A stretch of DNA of 64,000 nt from Amia ocellicauda (taxonomy: Eukaryota; Chordata; Actinopteri; Amiiformes; Amiidae). Both the position numbers and the translations under genes were made by a program. Positions 45,706-56,927 of the stretch are shown here, piece by piece. The stretch lies in NCBI RefSeq assembly GCF_036373705.1, contig NW_027102738.1, forward strand, positions 40,001-104,000, given 5' to 3'. The notes beneath the pieces are model-generated. The model did not search any database. It worked only from the letters and a program-made list of their open reading frames with translations, and was not told the DNA's origin. Numbering within the stretch: the first letter of the stretch is position 1; the number at the start of each line of letters is the position of its first letter.

Positions 45706-45921
45706 CAAGAGGCCTGGCTGCATGATGTCTCTTAAAGGCTGGCGGATATTGACGGAACTTCCAGCAAAAAAATAAAATAAAAAGAAAAATGGAGGGAAAA
45801 ATATCAGTGCAGCAAAGGGTGTTGAAAGTAGCCTAGTACGTGTACAATTCTTCAATTATATCTCCTGGAGACAGAAAGAGAGTATTAAGAGCTACGATGA
45901 AGTTACCCAGGAGACGTAAAA

Positions 45922-46040
45922 GGCTTGCAGCACCTGGTATTTCTAGGAGGTCTCCCATCCAAGTACTGACCAGGCCCTGCCCCGTTTAGCTTCCGAGATC
46001 TGACGAGATCGGGCGCATTCAGGACGGTGTGGCCGCAAGC
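45922..46040 (-). rRNA. 5S rRNA-like gene, copy 35
   Basis: Class 1; an extra C gives 3' end GCAAGCCTTTT, as in copy 63. Confidence 0.65.
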
Positions 46041-46259
46041 CGAGAGGCCTGGCTGCATGATGTCTCTTAAAGGTTGGCGGGTATTGACGGAACTTCCAGC
46101 AAAAAAAAAAAAAAAAAAAATAGAAAAAGGGAGGGATAAATATCAGTGCAGCAAAGGGTGTTGAAGGTAGCCGGGTACGTGTACAATTCTTCAATTATAT
46201 CTCCTCCAGACAGATAGAGAGTATTAAGAGCTACGATAAAGTTACCCAGGAGACGTAAA

Positions 46260-46378
46260 AGCTTGCAGCACCAGGTATTTCCAGGAGGTCTCACATTCAT
46301 GTACTGACCAGGTCCTGCCCCGTTTAGCTTCCGAGATCTGACGAGATCAGGCGTGTTCAGGATGGTGTGGCCGCAAGC
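46260..46378 (-). rRNA. 5S rRNA-like gene, copy 36
   Basis: Class 3, 4 T; twin of copy 43, 2337 bp away. Confidence 0.6.
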
Positions 46379-46587
46379 CGAGATGCCTGGCTGCATGATG
46401 TCTCTTAAAGGCTGGCGGGTATTGACGGAACTGCCAGCAAAACAAAAAAAGAAAAATAGAGGGAAAAATACCAGTGCAGCAAAGGGTGTTGAAAGTAGAC
46501 GGGTACGTGTACAATTCTTCAATTATATCTTCTCCAGACAGAAAGAGAGTATTAAGAGCTACGATAAAGTTACCCAGGAGACGTAAA

Positions 46588-46706
46588 AGCTTGCAGCACT
46601 AGGTATTTCCAGGAGGTCTCACTTCCATGTACTGACCAGGTCCTGCCCCGTTTAGCTTCCAAGATCTGACGAGATCGGCCGCGTTCAGGATAGTGTGGCC
46701 GCAAGC
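46588..46706 (-). rRNA. 5S rRNA-like gene, copy 37
   Basis: Class 3 variant (GGAAGTGAGACC), 4 T; twin of copy 44. Confidence 0.6.
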
Positions 46707-46914
46707 CAAGATGCCTGGCTGCATGATGTCTCTTAAAGGCTGGCGGGTATTGACGGAACTGCCAGCAAAAAAAAAAAGAAAAATAGAGGTAAATATACCA
46801 GTGAAGCAAAGGGTGTTGACAGTAGCTGGGTACGTGTACAATACTTCAATTAAATCTCCTCCAGACAGATAGAGAGTATTAAGAGCTACGATAAAGTTAC
46901 CCAGGAGACGTAAA

Positions 46915-47033
46915 AGCTTGCAGCACAAGGTATTTCCAGGAGGTCTCACATTCATGTACTGACCAGGTCCTGCCCCGTTTAGCTTCCGAGATCTGACGAG
47001 ATCGGGCGCGTTCAGGATGGTGTGGCCGCAAGC
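46915..47033 (-). rRNA. 5S rRNA-like gene, copy 38
   Basis: Class 3, 4 T; twin of copy 45. Confidence 0.6.
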
Positions 47034-47242
47034 CGAGATGCCTGGCTGCATGATGTCTCTTAAAGGCTGGCGGGTTTTGACGGAACTGCCAGCAAAACAA
47101 AAAAATAAAAATAGAGGGAAAAATACCAGTGCAGCAAAGGGTGTTGAAAGTAGACGGGTACGTGTACAATTCTTCAATTATATCTTCTCCAGACAGAAAG
47201 AGAGTATTAAGAGCTACGATAAAGTTACCCAGGAGACGTAAA

Positions 47243-47361
47243 AGCTTGCAGCACTAGGTATTTCCAGGAGGTCTCACTTCCATGTACTGACCAGGTCCTG
47301 CCCCGTTTAGCTTCCGAGATCTGACGAGATCGGGCGCATTCAGGACGGTGTGGCCACAAGC
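47243..47361 (-). rRNA. 5S rRNA-like gene, copy 39
   Basis: Class 3 variant, 4 T, 5' end GCTTGTGGCC; twin of copy 46. Confidence 0.6.
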
Positions 47362-47586
47362 CGAAAGGCCTGGCTGCATGATGTCTCTTAAAGGTTGGCG
47401 GGTATTGACGGAACTTCCAGCAAAAAAAAAAAAGAAAAAAAGAAAAAAGAAAAATGGATGGAAAAATATCAGTGCAGCAAAGGGTGTTGACAGTAGCTGG
47501 ATACGTGTACAATACTTCAATTATATCTCCTCCAGACAGAGAGAGAGTATTAAGAGCTACGATGAAGTTACCCAGGAGACGTAAAA

Positions 47587-47704
47587 AGCTTGCAGCACCT
47601 GGTATTTCTAGGAGGTCTCCCATCCAAGTACTGACCAGGCCCTGCCCCGTTTAGCTTCCGGATCTGACGAGATCGGGCGCATTCAGGACGGTGTGGCCAC
47701 AAGC
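47587..47704 (-). rRNA. 5S rRNA-like gene, copy 40
   Basis: Class 1, 5 T; one base shorter (GATCCGGAAGC); related to copy 47. Confidence 0.65.
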
Positions 47705-47923
47705 CGAAAGGCCTGGCTGCATGATGTCTCTTAAAGGTTGGCGGGTATTGACGGAACTTCCAGCAAAAAAAAAAAAAAAAAAATAGAAAAATGGAGGGAA
47801 AAATATCAGTGCAGGAAAGGGTGTTGAAAGTAGCCGGGTACGTGTACAATTCTTCAATAATATCTCCTGCAGACTGAAAGAGAGTATTAAGAGCTACGAT
47901 AAAGTTACCCAGGAGACGTAAAA

Positions 47924-48041
47924 AGCTTGCAGCACCTGGTATTTCCAGGAGGTCACCCATCCAAGTACTGACCAGGCCCTGCCCCGTTAGCTTCCGAGAT
48001 CTGACGAGATCGGGCGCGTTCAGGACGGTGTGGCCGCAAGC
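47924..48041 (-). rRNA. 5S rRNA-like gene, copy 41
   Basis: Class 2; one base lost in the box A region (AGCTAACGGGG). Confidence 0.65.
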
Positions 48042-48262
48042 TAAGAAGCCTGGCTGCATGATGTCTCTTAAAGGCTGGCGGGTATTGACGGAACTTCCAG
48101 CAAAAAATAAAAAATAAATAAATAGAAAAATGGAGGGAAAAATATCAGTGCAGGACAGGGTGTTGAAAGTAGCCGGGTACATGTACAATTCTACAATTAT
48201 ATCTCCTCCAGACTGAATGAGAGTATTAAGAGCTACGATGAAGTTACCCAGGAGATGTAAAA

Positions 48263-48381
48263 AGCTTTCAGCACCTGGTATTTCCAAGAGGTCACCCATC
48301 CAATTACTGACCAGGCCCTGCCCAGTTTTTCTTCCGAGATCTGACGAGATCTTGCGTCTTCAGGACGGTGTGGCCTCAAGC
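48263..48381 (-). rRNA. 5S rRNA-like gene, copy 42
   Basis: Class 2; several private changes (GCAAGATCTCGTC, AAAAACTGGGC); likely pseudogene. Confidence 0.55.
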
Positions 48382-48596
48382 CAAGAGGCCTGGCTGCATG
48401 ATGTCTCTTAAAGGCTGGAGGGTATTGATGGAACTTCCAGCAAAAAACAAAAGAAAAAAGAAAAATGGAGGGACAAATATCAGTGCAGCAAAGCGTGTTG
48501 AAGGTAGCCGGGTACGTGTACAATTCTTCAATTATATCTCCTCCAGACAGATAGAGAGTATTAAGAGCTACGATAAAGTTACCCAGGAGACGTAAA

Positions 48597-48715
48597 AGCT
48601 TGCAGCACCAGGTATTTCCAGGAGGTCTCACATTCATGTACTGACCAGGTCCTGCCCCGTTTAGCTTCCGAGATCTGACGAGATCAGGCGTGTTCAGGAT
48701 GGTGTGGCCGCAAGC
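48597..48715 (-). rRNA. 5S rRNA-like gene, copy 43
   Basis: Class 3, 4 T; duplicate of copy 36. Confidence 0.6.
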
Positions 48716-48924
48716 CGAGATGCCTGGCTGCATGATGTCTCTTAAAGGCTGGCGGGTATTGACGGAACTGCCAGCAAAACAAAAAAAGAAAAATAGAGGG
48801 AAAAATACCAGTGCAGCAAAGGGTGTTGAAAGTAGACGGGTACGTGTACAATTCTTCAATTATATCTTCTCCAGACAGAAAGAGAGTATTAAGAGCTACG
48901 ATAAAGTTACCCAGGAGACGTAAA

Positions 48925-49043
48925 AGCTTGCAGCACTAGGTATTTCCAGGAGGTCTCACTTCCATGTACTGACCAGGTCCTGCCCCGTTTAGCTTCCAAG
49001 ATCTGACGAGATCGGCCGCGTTCAGGATAGTGTGGCCGCAAGC
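48925..49043 (-). rRNA. 5S rRNA-like gene, copy 44
   Basis: Class 3 variant; duplicate of copy 37. Confidence 0.6.
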
Positions 49044-49251
49044 CAAGATGCCTGGCTGCATGATGTCTCTTAAAGGCTGGCGGGTATTGACGGAACTGCC
49101 AGCAAAAAAAAAAAGAAAAATAGAGGTAAATATACCAGTGAAGCAAAGGGTGTTGACAGTAGCTGGGTACGTGTACAATACTTCAATTAAATCTCCTCCA
49201 GACAGATAGAGAGTATTAAGAGCTACGATAAAGTTACCCAGGAGACGTAAA

Positions 49252-49370
49252 AGCTTGCAGCACAAGGTATTTCCAGGAGGTCTCACATTCATGTACTGAC
49301 CAGGTCCTGCCCCGTTTAGCTTCCGAGATCTGACGAGATCGGGCGCGTTCAGGATGGTGTGGCCGCAAGC
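49252..49370 (-). rRNA. 5S rRNA-like gene, copy 45
   Basis: Class 3; duplicate of copy 38. Confidence 0.6.
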
Positions 49371-49579
49371 CGAGATGCCTGGCTGCATGATGTCTCTTAA
49401 AGGCTGGCGGGTTTTGACGGAACTGCCAGCAAAACAAAAAAATAAAAATAGAGGGAAAAATACCAGTGCAGCAAAGGGTGTTGAAAGTAGACGGGTACGT
49501 GTACAATTCTTCAATTATATCTTCTCCAGACAGAAAGAGAGTATTAAGAGCTACGATAAAGTTACCCAGGAGACGTAAA

Positions 49580-49698
49580 AGCTTGCAGCACTAGGTATTT
49601 CCAGGAGGTCTCACTTCCATGTACTGACCAGGTCCTGCCCCGTTTAGCTTCCGAGATCTGACGAGATCGGGCGCATTCAGGACGGTGTGGCCACAAGC
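49580..49698 (-). rRNA. 5S rRNA-like gene, copy 46
   Basis: Class 3 variant; duplicate of copy 39. Confidence 0.6.
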
Positions 49699-49923
49699 CG
49701 AAAGGCCTGGCTGCATGATGTCTCTTAAAGGTTGGCGGGTATTGACGGAACTTCCAGCAAAAAAAAAAAAGAAAAAAAGAAAAAAGAAAAATGGATGGAA
49801 AAATATCAGTGCAGCAAAGGGTGTTGACAGTAGCTGGATACGTGTACAATACTTCAATTATATCTCCTCCAGACAGAGAGAGAGTATTAAGAGCTACGAT
49901 GAAGTTACCCAGGAGACGTAAAA

Positions 49924-50042
49924 AGCTTGCAGCACCTGGTATTTCTAGGAGGTCTCCCATCCAAGTACTGACCAGGTCCTGCCCCGTTTAGCTTCCGAGA
50001 TCTGACGAGATCGGGCGCATTCAGGACGGTGTGGCCGCAAGC
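49924..50042 (-). rRNA. 5S rRNA-like gene, copy 47
   Basis: Class 1, 5 T, GCTTGCGGCC start; one of the copies nearest the array consensus. Confidence 0.7.
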
Positions 50043-50257
50043 CAAGAAGCCTGGCTGCATGATGTCTCTTAAAGGTTGGCGGGTATTGACGGAACTTCCA
50101 GCAAAAAAAAAAAAAAAAAAGAAAAATGGATGGAAAAATATCAGTGCAGCAAAGGGTGTTGACAGTAGCTGGGTACGTGTACAATACTTCAATTATATCT
50201 CCTCCAGACAGATAGAGAGTATTAAGAGCTACGATAAAGTTACCCAGAAGACGTAAA

Positions 50258-50376
50258 AGCTTGCAGCACCAGGTATTTCCAGGAGGTCTCACACTCATTT
50301 ACTGACCAGGTCCTGCCCCGTTTAGCTTCCGAGATCTGACGAGATCGGGCGCGTTCAGGATGGTGTGGCCGCAAGC
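50258..50376 (-). rRNA. 5S rRNA-like gene, copy 48
   Basis: Class 3 variant (GAGTGTGAGACC), 4 T. Confidence 0.6.
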
Positions 50377-50596
50377 CGAGATGCATGGCTGCATGATGTC
50401 TCTTAAAGGCTGGCGAGTATTGACGGAATTTCCAGCAAAAAAAAAAAAAAAAAAAATAGAAAAATGGAGGGAAAAATATCAGTGCAGGAAAGGGTGTTGA
50501 AAGTAGCTGGATACGTGTACAATACTTCAATTATATCTCCTCCAGACAGAGAGAGAGTATTAAGAGCTACGATGAAGTTACCCAGGAGACGTAAAA

Positions 50597-50715
50597 AGCT
50601 TGCAGCACCTGGTATTTCAAGGAGGTCTCCCATCCAAGTACTGACCAGGCCCTGCCCCGTTAAGCTTCCGAGATCTGACGAGATCGGGCGCATTCAGGAC
50701 GGTGTGGCCACAAGC
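50597..50715 (-). rRNA. 5S rRNA-like gene, copy 49
   Basis: Class 1, 5 T, 5' end GCTTGTGGCC. Confidence 0.7.
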
Positions 50716-50939
50716 CGACAGGCCTGGCTGCATGATGTCTCTTAAAGGTTGGCGGGTATTGACGGAACTTCCAGCAAAAAAAAAAAAGAAAAAAAGAAAA
50801 AGAAAAATGGATGGAAAAATATCAGTGCAGCAAAGGGTGTTGACAGTAGCTGGATACGTGTACAATACTTCAATTATATCTCCTCCAGACAGAGAGAGAG
50901 TATTAAGAGCTACGATGAAGTTACCCAGGAGACGTAAAA

Positions 50940-51058
50940 AGCTTGCAGCACCTGGTATTTCTAGGAGGTCTCCCATCCAAGTACTGACCAGGTCCTGCCC
51001 CGTTTAGCTTCCGAGATCTGACGAGATCGGGCGCATTCAGGACGGTGTGGCCGCAAGC
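50940..51058 (-). rRNA. 5S rRNA-like gene, copy 50
   Basis: Class 1, 5 T, GCTTGCGGCC start; 1016 bp from and nearly identical to copy 47. Confidence 0.7.
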
Positions 51059-51273
51059 CGAGAGGCCTGGCTGCATGATGTCTCTTAAAGGTTGGCGGGT
51101 ATTGACGGAACTTCCAGCAAAAAAAAAAAAAAAAAAGAAAAATGGATGGAAAAATATCAGTGCAGCAAATGGTGTTGACAGTAGCTGGGTACGTGTACAA
51201 TACTTCAATTATATCTCCTCCAGACAGATAGAGAGTATTAAGAGCTACGATAAAGTTACCCAGGAGACGTAAA

Positions 51274-51392
51274 AGCTTGCAGCACCTGGTATTTGCAGGA
51301 GGTCTCACATTCAAGTACTGACCAGGTCCTGCCCCGTTTAGCTTCCGAGATCTGACGAGATCGGGCGCGCTCAGGACGGTGTGGCCGCAAGT
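51274..51392 (-). rRNA. 5S rRNA-like gene, copy 51
   Basis: Class 3, 4 T; 5' end ACTTGCGGCC. Confidence 0.6.
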
Positions 51393-51611
51393 CAAGAGGC
51401 CTGGCTGCATGATGTCTCTTAAAGGCTGGCGGGTATTGACGGAACTTCCAGCAAAAAAAAAAAAAAAAAAAATGGAAAATGGAGGGAAAAATATCAGTGC
51501 AGCAAAGGCTGTTGAAAATAGCCGGGTACGTGTACAATACTTCAATTATATCTCCTCCAGACAGATAGAGAGTATTAAGAGCTACGATGAAGTTTCCCAG
51601 GAGATGTAAAA

Positions 51612-51730
51612 AGCTTGCAGCACCAGGTATTTCCAGGAGGTCTCCCATCCAAGTACTGACCAGGCCCTGCCCCGTTTAGCTTCCGAGATCTGACGAGATC
51701 GGGCGTGTTCAGGACGGTGTGGCCGCAAGC
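51612..51730 (-). rRNA. 5S rRNA-like gene, copy 52
   Basis: Class 1, 5 T, all boxes present, GAACACGCCC as in fish 5S; the best candidate for a functional gene. Confidence 0.75.
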
Positions 51731-51940
51731 CAAGAGGCCTGGCTGCATGATGTCTCTTAAAGGCTGGCGGGTATTGACGGAACTGCCAGCAAAAAAAAAA
51801 AAGAAAAATAGAGGGAAAAATACCAGTGCAGCAAAGGGTGTTAAAAGTAGCCGGGTACGTGTACAATTCTTCAATTATATCTCCTCCAGACAGAAAGAGA
51901 GTATTAAGAGCTACGATGAAGTTACCCAGGAGACGTAAAA

Positions 51941-52059
51941 AGCTTGCAGCACCTGGCATTTCCAGGAGGTCACCCATCCAAGTACTGACCAGGCCCTGCC
52001 CCGTTTAAATTCCAAGATCTGATGAGATCGGGGGCGTTCAGGACGGTGTGGCTGCAAGC
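51941..52059 (-). rRNA. 5S rRNA-like gene, copy 53
   Basis: Class 2, 5 T; box A AATTTAAACGGGG, shared with copies 56 and 61. Confidence 0.65.
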
Positions 52060-52269
52060 CAAGAGGCCTGGCTGCATGATGTCTCTTAAAGCCTGGCGGG
52101 TATCGACGGAACTGCCAGCAAAAAAAAAAAAGAAAAATAGAGGGAAAAATATCAGTGCAGCAATGGGTGTTGAAAGTAGCCGGGTACGTGTACAATTCTT
52201 CAATTATATATTCTCCAGACAGAAAGAGAGTATTAAGAGCTACGATGAAGTTCCCCAGGAGACGTAAAA

Positions 52270-52388
52270 AGCTGGCAGCACCTGGTATTTCCAGAAGATC
52301 TCCCATCCAAGTACTGACCAGGTCCTGCCCCGTTTAGTTTCCGAGATCTTCCGTGATCGGGCGCGTTCAGGACTGTGTGTACGCAAGC
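52270..52388 (-). rRNA. 5S rRNA-like gene, copy 54
   Basis: Class 1, type B-like 3' end GCCAGC, 5' end GCTTGCGTAC; GATCACGGAAGATC is private. Confidence 0.6.
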
Positions 52389-52599
52389 CAAGAGGCCTGG
52401 CTGCATGATGTCTCTTAATGGCTGGCGGGTATTGACGGAACATCCAGCAAATAAAAAACAAGAGAAATGGTGGTAAAAATATCAGTGCAGCAAAGGGTGT
52501 TGAAAGTAGCCAGGTACGTGTACAATTCTTCAATTATATCTCCTCCAGACTGAAAGAGAGTATTAAGAGCAACGATGAAGTTACCCAGGAGACGTAAAA

Positions 52600-52718
52600 A
52601 GCTTGCAGCACCTGGTATTTCCAGGAGGACACCCATCCAAGTACTGACAAGGCCCTGCCCCGTTTGGCTTCCGAGATCTGACGAGATCGGGCGCGTTCAG
52701 GACGGTGTGGCCGCAAGC
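52600..52718 (-). rRNA. 5S rRNA-like gene, copy 55
   Basis: Class 2 variant (GGATGGGTGTCC), otherwise close to consensus. Confidence 0.65.
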
Positions 52719-52929
52719 CAAGATGCCTGGCTGCATGATGTCTCTTAAAGGCAGGCGGGTATTGACGGAACAGCCAGCAAAAAAAAAAAAAGTGAAATGG
52801 AGGGAAAAATATCAGTGCAGTAATGGGTTTTGAAAGTAGCCGGGTACGTGTACAATTCTTCAATTATATCTCCTCCGGACAGAAAGAGAGTATTAAGAGC
52901 TACGATGAAGTTACCCAGGAGACGTAAAA

Positions 52930-53048
52930 AGCTTGCAGCACCTGGCATTTTCAGGAGGTCACCCATCCAAGTACTGACCAGGCCCTGCCCCGTTTAAATT
53001 CCAAGATCTGATGAGATCGGGGGCGTTCAGGACGGTGTGGCTGCAAGC
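52930..53048 (-). rRNA. 5S rRNA-like gene, copy 56
   Basis: Class 2, box A AATTTAAACGGGG. Confidence 0.65.
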
Positions 53049-53258
53049 CAAGAGGCCTGGCTGCATGATGTCTCTTAATAGTTGGCGGGTTTTGACGGAA
53101 CATCCAGCAAAAAAAAAAAAGAGAAATGGAGGGAGAAATACCAGTGCAGCAAAGGGTGTTGAAAGTAGCCGGGTACGTGTACAATTCTTCAATTATATCT
53201 CCTGCAGACAGAAAGAGAGTATTAAGAGCTACGATGAAGTTACCCAGGAGACGTAAAA

Positions 53259-53377
53259 AGCTTGCAGCACCTGGTATTTCTAGGAGGTCAGCCATCCAAG
53301 TACTGACCAGGCCCTGCCCCGTTTAGCTTCCGAGATCTTACGAGATCGGGCGCATTCAGGACGGTGTGGCCACAAGC
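53259..53377 (-). rRNA. 5S rRNA-like gene, copy 57
   Basis: Class 2 variant (GGATGGCTGACC), 5' end GCTTGTGGCC. Confidence 0.65.
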
Positions 53378-53587
53378 CGAGAGGCCTGGCTGCATGATGT
53401 CTCTTAAAGGTTGGCGGGTATTGACGGAACTTCCAGCAAAAAAAAAAATGAAAAATGGAGGGAAAAATATCAGTGCAGCAAAGGCTGTTGAAAGTAGCCG
53501 GGTACGTGTACAATACTTCAATTATATCTCCTCCAGACAGATAGAGAGTATTAAGAGCTACGATGAAGTTTCACAGGAGACGTAAAA

Positions 53588-53706
53588 AGCTTGCAGCACC
53601 AGGTATTTCCAGGAGGTCTCCAATCTAAGTACTGACCAGGCCCTGGCCCGTTTAGCTTCAGAGATCTGACGATATCGTGCGCGTTCAGGACGGTGTGGCC
53701 GAAAGC
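53588..53706 (-). rRNA. 5S rRNA-like gene, copy 58
   Basis: Class 1 variant (AGATTGGAGACC), 5' end GCTTTCGGCC, GATATCGTC. Confidence 0.6.
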
Positions 53707-53922
53707 CAAGAGGCCCGGCTGCATGATGTCTCTTTAGGCTGGTGGGTATTGACGGAACTTCCAGCAAAAAAAAAAAAAAAAAAAGAAAAATGGAGGGAAA
53801 AATATCAGTGCAGCAAAGGCTGTTGAAAGTAGCCGGGTACGTGTACAATTCTTCAATAATATCTCCTCCAGACTGAAAGAGAGTATTAAGAGCTACGATG
53901 AAGTTACCCAGGAGACGTAAAA

Positions 53923-54041
53923 AGCTTGCAGCACCTGGTATTTCCAGGAAGTCACCCAACCAAATACTGACCAGGTCCTTCCCCGTTTAGCTTCCGAGAT
54001 CTGACGAGATCGGGCGCGTTCAGGATGGTGTGGCCGCAAGC
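53923..54041 (-). rRNA. 5S rRNA-like gene, copy 59
   Basis: Class 2 variant (GGTTGGGTGACT), GCTTGCGGCC start. Confidence 0.6.
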
Positions 54042-54260
54042 CAAGATGCCTGGCTGCATGATGTCTCTTAAAGGATGGCGGGTATTGACGGAATTTCCAG
54101 CAAAAAAAAAAAAAAAAAAAATAGAAAAATGGAGGGAAAAATATCAGTGCAGCAAAGGGTGTTGAAAGTAGCCGGGTACGTGTACAATTCTTCACTTATA
54201 TCTCCTCCAGACAGAAAGAGAAAATTAAGAGCTACGATAAAGTTACCCAGGAGACGTAAA

Positions 54261-54379
54261 AGCTTGCAGCACCAGGTATTTCCAGGAGGTCTCCCATCCA
54301 AGTACTGACCAGGTCCTGCCCCGTTCAGCTTCCGAGATCTGACAAGATCGGGCGCGTTCAGGATGGTGTGGCCGCAAGC
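54261..54379 (-). rRNA. 5S rRNA-like gene, copy 60
   Basis: Class 1 with a 4-T end, an unusual pairing in this array. Confidence 0.65.
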
Positions 54380-54589
54380 CAAGATGGCTGGCTGCATGAT
54401 GTCTCTTAAAGGCTGGCGGGTATTGACGGAACTGCCAGCAAAAAAAAAAAAGAAAAATAGAGGGAAATATACCAGTGCAGGAAAGGGTGTTGAAAGTAGC
54501 CGGGTACGTGTACAATTCTTCAATTATATCTCCTCCAGACAGAAAGAGAGTATTAAGAGCTACGATGAAGTTACCCAGGAGACGTAAAA

Positions 54590-54708
54590 AGCTTGCAGCA
54601 CCTGGCATTTCCAGGAGGTCACCCATCCAAGTACTGACCAGGCCCTGCCCCGTTTAAATTCCAAGATCTGATGAGATCGGGGGCGTTCAGGACGGTGTGG
54701 CTGCAAGC
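54590..54708 (-). rRNA. 5S rRNA-like gene, copy 61
   Basis: Class 2, box A AATTTAAACGGGG. Confidence 0.65.
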
Positions 54709-54917
54709 CAAGAGGCCGGGCTGCATGATGTCTCTTAATGGTTGGCGGGTTTTGACGGAACATCCAGCAAAAAAAAAAAGAGAAATGGAGGGAGAAATAC
54801 CAGTGCAGCAATGGGTGTTGAAAGTAGCCGGGTACGTGTACAATTCTTCAATTATGTCTCCTCCAGACAGAAAGAGAGTATTAAGAGCTACGATGAAGTT
54901 ACCCAGGAGACGTAAAA

Positions 54918-55036
54918 AGCTGGCAGCACCTGGTATTTCCTGGAGGTCTCACATTTAAGTACTGACCAGGTCCTGCCCCGTTTAGCTTCCGAGATCTGAC
55001 AAGATCGGGCACGTTCAGGACGGTGTGGCCGCAAGA
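54918..55036 (-). rRNA. 5S rRNA-like gene, copy 62
   Basis: Class 3 variant with 5 T; 5' end TCTTGCGGCC and 3' GCCAGC, so the first stem is weakened. Confidence 0.55.
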
Positions 55037-55246
55037 GGAGATGTCTGGCTGCATGATGTCTCTTAAAGGCTGGCGGGTATTGACGGAACTGCCAGCAAAA
55101 AAAAAAAAGAAAAATAGAGGGAAATATACCAGTGCAGCAAAGGGTGTTGAAAGTAGCCTAGTACGTGTACAATTCTTCAATTATATCTCCTGGAGACAGA
55201 AAGAGAGTATTAAGAGCTACGATGAAGTTACCCAGGAGACGTAAAA

Positions 55247-55365
55247 GGCTTGCAGCACCTGGTATTTCTAGGAGGTCTCCCATCCAAGTACTGACCAGGC
55301 CTTGCCCCGTTTAGCTTCCGAGATCTGACGAGATCGGGCGCATTCAGGACGGTGTGGCCGCAAGC
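55247..55365 (-). rRNA. 5S rRNA-like gene, copy 63
   Basis: Class 1, 3' end GCAAGCCTTTT as in copy 35. Confidence 0.65.
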
Positions 55366-55580
55366 CGAGAGGCCTGGCTGCATGATGTCTCTTAAAGGTT
55401 GGCGGGTATTGACGGAACTTCCAGCAAAAAAAAAAAAAAAAAAGAAAAATGGATGGAAAAATATCAGTGCAGCAAAGGGTGTTGACAGTAGCTGGGTACG
55501 TGTACAATACTTCAATTATATCTCCTCCAGACAGATAGAGAGTATTAAGAGCTACGATAAAGTTACCCAGGAGACGTAAA

Positions 55581-55699
55581 AGCTTGCAGCACCAGGTATT
55601 TCCAGGAGGTTTCACATTCATGTACCGACCAGGTCCTGCCCAGTTTAGCTTCCAAGATCTGACGAGATCGGGCGAGTTCAGGATGGTGTGGCCGCAAGC
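55581..55699 (-). rRNA. 5S rRNA-like gene, copy 64
   Basis: Class 3 variant (GAATGTGAAACC), 4 T. Confidence 0.6.
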
Positions 55700-55918
55700 C
55701 GAGATGCCTGGCTGCATGATGTCTCTTATAGGCTGGCGGGTATTGACGGAATTTCCAGCAAAAAAAAAAAAAAAAAAATGGAAAAATGGAGGGAAAAATA
55801 TCAGTGCAGGAAAGGGTGTTGAAAGTAGCCGGGTACGTGTACAATTCTTCAATTATATCTCCTGGAGACAGAAAGAGAGTATTAAGAGCTACGATGAAGT
55901 TACCCAGGAGACGTAAAA

Positions 55919-56037
55919 AGCTTGCAGCACCTGGTATTTCTAGGAGGTCTCCCATCCAAGTACTGACCAGGCCCTGCCCCGTTTAGCTTCCGAGATCTGA
56001 CGAGATCGGGCGCATTCAGGACGGTGTGGCCACAAGC
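55919..56037 (-). rRNA. 5S rRNA-like gene, copy 65
   Basis: Class 1, 5 T, 5' end GCTTGTGGCC. Confidence 0.7.
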
Positions 56038-56250
56038 CGAAAGGCCTGGCTGCATGATGTCTCTTAAAGTTTGGCGGGTATTGACAGAACTTCAAGCAAA
56101 AAAAAAAAAAAAAAAGAAATGGATGGAAAAATATCAGTACAGCAAAGGGTGTTGACAGTAGCTGGGTACGTGTACAATACTTCAATTATATCTCCTCCAG
56201 ACAGATAGAGAGTATTAAGAGCTACGATAAAGTTACCCAGGAGACGTAAA

Positions 56251-56369
56251 AGCTTGCAGCACGAGGTATTTCCAGGAGGTCTCACATTCATGTACTGACC
56301 AGGTCCTGCCCCGTTTAGCTTCCGAGATCTGACGAGATCGGGCGCGTTCAGGATGGTGTGGCCGCAAGC
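56251..56369 (-). rRNA. 5S rRNA-like gene, copy 66
   Basis: Class 3, 4 T. Confidence 0.6.
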
Positions 56370-56579
56370 CGAGAGGCCTGGCTGCATGATGTCTCTTAAA
56401 GGCTGGCGGGTATTGACGGAACTGGCAGCAAAAAAAAAAAAGAAAAATAGAGGGAAAAATACCAGTGCAGCAAAGGGTGTTGAAAGTAGCCGGGTACGTG
56501 TACAATCCTTCAATTATATCTTCTCCAGACAGAAAGAGAGTATAAAGAGCTACGATGAAGTTCCCCAGGAGACGTAAAA

Positions 56580-56698
56580 AGCTGGCAGCACCTGGTATTT
56601 CCTGGAGGTCTCACATTTAAGTACTGACCAGGTCCTGCCCCGTTTAGCTTCCGAGATCTGACAAGATCGGGCACGTTCAGGACGGTGTGGCCGCAAGA
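56580..56698 (-). rRNA. 5S rRNA-like gene, copy 67
   Basis: Class 3 variant with 5 T, 5' end TCTTGCGGCC; sister of copy 62. Confidence 0.55.
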
Positions 56699-56927
56699 GG
56701 AGATGTCTGGCTGCATGATGTCTCTTAAAGGCTGGCGGGTATTGACGGAATTTCCAGCAAGAAAAAAAAAAAAAAAAAAGAAAAAAGGAGGGAAAAATAT
56801 CAGTGCAGGAAAGGGTGTTGAAAGTAGCCGGGTACGTGTACACTTCTTCAATTATATCTCCTGGAGACAGAAAGAGAGTATTAAGAGCTACGATGAAGTT
56901 ACCCAGGAGATGTAAAAAGCTTGCAGC

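Larger units (their letters stand above)
46145..49977. repeat. 7-unit duplication (2337 bp step) in the 5S array
   Basis: 46145-47640 recurs at 48482-49977: unit starts 46260, 46588, 46915, 47243 and 47587 map to 48597, 48925, 49252, 49580 and 49924. Spacer poly(A) patterns are kept too. A further 3-unit step (1016 bp) links 49924 and 50940. Confidence 0.9.
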
